Source: Thiotrichaceae bacterium (GTDB lineage Bacteria; Pseudomonadota; Gammaproteobacteria; Thiotrichales; Thiotrichaceae). From it: a DNA stretch of 6,425 nucleotides. Shown here piece after piece: positions 5,380-6,425 of this stretch (the first letter of the stretch is position 1; each line of letters starts with the position of its first letter). The position numbers were made by a program, and so were the translations under genes. The notes below the pieces were generated by a model. The model saw nothing but the letters and a program-made list of their open reading frames with translations. It was not told the origin of the DNA and made no database searches. The stretch covers positions 1-6,425 of the forward strand of contig JALVFC010000566.1 in the NCBI GenBank assembly GCA_027030285.1. The letters run 5' to 3'.

Positions 5380-6425
5380 TCAGGCATCTTCACGGGTAAC
5401 ACGTAGCACTTCTTCCAGAGTGGTTTTGCCTTCCATGATCAGGCGCACGCCATCACGACGAATGCTGGGAGACTGGGTACGGGCGTATTGCTCCAGTTCC
5501 TGCTCGCTATTGCCATCATGGATCATATTGCGTAGCCGGTCATCAATAGTCACCAGTTCATAAATACCGCTACGTCCTGAATAACCGGACTGATTGCAGT
5601 GCGTACAACCCTGTGGATGAAACAGGGTGGGTGCATTGGCGGGGTCAATCTTTAGTAACTGGCACTCTGTCTCGTCAGCGACGTAGGGCTGTTTGCAATG
5701 TTTGCATAATAGTCGCACTAGCCGTTGCGCCACCACGCCAATCAAGCTTGAGGACAGCAAGTAAGGCTCTACTCCCATATCACGCAAACGGGTGACGACA
5801 CCGACTGCGGTATTGGTGTGCAGGGTAGAAAAAACCAGATGCCCGGTTAAGCTCGCCTGTACAGCAATTTCAGCGGTTTCAAGGTCACGAATCTCACCGA
5901 TCATGACGACATCAGGATCCTGTCTCAAGATAGCTCTTAAGCCTCTGGCAAAACTCATGTCTACCTTGTTGTTGACCTGAGTCTGTCCAATACCTTCGAT
6001 ATAGTATTCAATCGGATCTTCTATGGTCAGTATATTGCGACTGGTCTGATTAAGGTCGGTAAGTGCTGCATAAAGAGTGGTGGTTTTACCTGAGCCGGTT
6101 GGACCTGTAACCAGCACAATGCCATGCGGCTTGTAGATAAGTTGTTTTAAGGCTTGCTGGGTATAATCAGCCATTCCCAGATGTGTGAGGTTGAGACGTC
6201 CCGCCTGCTTGTCCAGCAAACGCATAACAATACGCTCGTTATGCCCGGAGGGCAGGGTTGATACCCGCACATCGACGGGGCGACCTGCCACACGCAGGGA
6301 AATGCGACCATCCTGAGGAATGCGTCGCTCGGCAATGTCCAGTTTTGCCATTACCTTGATACGTGAAATGATCAGAGGTGCCAGTGCTTTTGGTGGCTGG
6401 AGTACCTCGCGCAATACACCATCTA
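5380..6425 (-). CDS. gspE: Type II secretion system ATPase GspE (5' partial)
   Basis: Cytoplasmic hexameric ATPase that powers pseudopilus growth in type II secretion. The right edge cuts the gene: the frame stays open to 6425, and the TTG at 6412-6414 is an internal leucine codon of the family motif DGVLREVLQPPKAL, not a start. About 347 residues are visible; full-length GspE has about 500, so roughly 150 N-terminal residues, including the GspL-binding domain, are missing. Counting from the first full codon, Walker A GPTGSGKTT is at 107-115, the Asp box ILTIEDPIEY at 131-140, the Walker B region DPDVVMIGEIRD at 169-180, and the His box HLVFSTLHTN at 195-204. Cysteines 240, 243, 273 and 276 form the CxxC-x29-CxxC zinc site typical of GspE. 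The C-terminal TTLEEVLRVTRED also fits. It is followed after 2 bases by gspF. PilB is related, but the GspF neighbour and sequence details favour GspE. Confidence 0.95.
   Translation of the reverse strand, partial: DGVLREVLQPPKALAPLIISRIKVMAKLDIAERRIPQDGRISLRVAGRPVDVRVSTLPSGHNERIVMRLLDKQAGRLNLTHLGMADYTQQALKQLIYKPHGIVLVTGPTGSGKTTTLYAALTDLNQTSRNILTIEDPIEYYIEGIGQTQVNNKVDMSFARGLRAILRQDPDVVMIGEIRDLETAEIAVQASLTGHLVFSTLHTNTAVGVVTRLRDMGVEPYLLSSSLIGVVAQRLVRLLCKHCKQPYVADETECQLLKIDPANAPTLFHPQGCTHCNQSGYSGRSGIYELVTIDDRLRNMIHDGNSEQELEQYARTQSPSIRRDGVRLIMEGKTTLEEVLRVTREDA

Noticed and set aside
6412..6414. TTG as the start codon of gspE.
   Set aside because: The frame continues to the window edge, and the residues before it (DGV) belong to a conserved GspE motif, so this is an internal leucine.

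Overview
The window is an ordinary chromosomal stretch from a Gram-negative bacterium, most likely a gammaproteobacterium. This is inferred from close family resemblance: the permease and ATPase genes follow the enterobacterial oppBCDF order and protein sequences, and the two type II secretion genes (gspE, gspF) occur in Gram-negative bacteria with an outer membrane. Base composition looks close to half G+C by eye. No RNA gene, CRISPR array, transposase or phage gene was seen.

Left edge (1-380, + strand): the 3' end of a gene of unknown function whose last ~85 residues look like an SH3-type beta domain. Its start lies outside the window. Next comes a 192-base gap (381-572) without a gene. It holds a small dispersed-repeat hairpin flanked by 9-base direct repeats, an AT-rich palindrome, and a second, widely spaced inverted repeat just ahead of oppB.

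Centre (573-4123, + strand): four tightly packed genes, oppB-oppC-oppD-oppF, with overlaps of 8 and 1 bases and one 2-base gap. Together they encode the membrane and energy-coupling parts of an oligopeptide ABC importer: two permeases (OppB, OppC) and two ATPases (OppD, OppF). The periplasmic binding protein gene (oppA) is not next to them on the visible side. OppD keeps the C-terminal four-cysteine extension typical of the family, while OppF is short and lacks it.

Right side (4163-6425, - strand): gspF and the 3' two-thirds of gspE, separated by 2 bases and convergent with the opp genes across a 39-base gap. GspE is the cytoplasmic ATPase and GspF the inner-membrane platform protein that together drive pseudopilus assembly in type II secretion. 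gspG, which usually follows gspF, is absent at this position, so the T2SS genes here end with gspF.

I found no convincing new biological system. The points most worth a second look are the unidentified SH3-like protein, the possible repeat insertion upstream of oppB, the unclear translation start region of oppB, and the gspEF arrangement.
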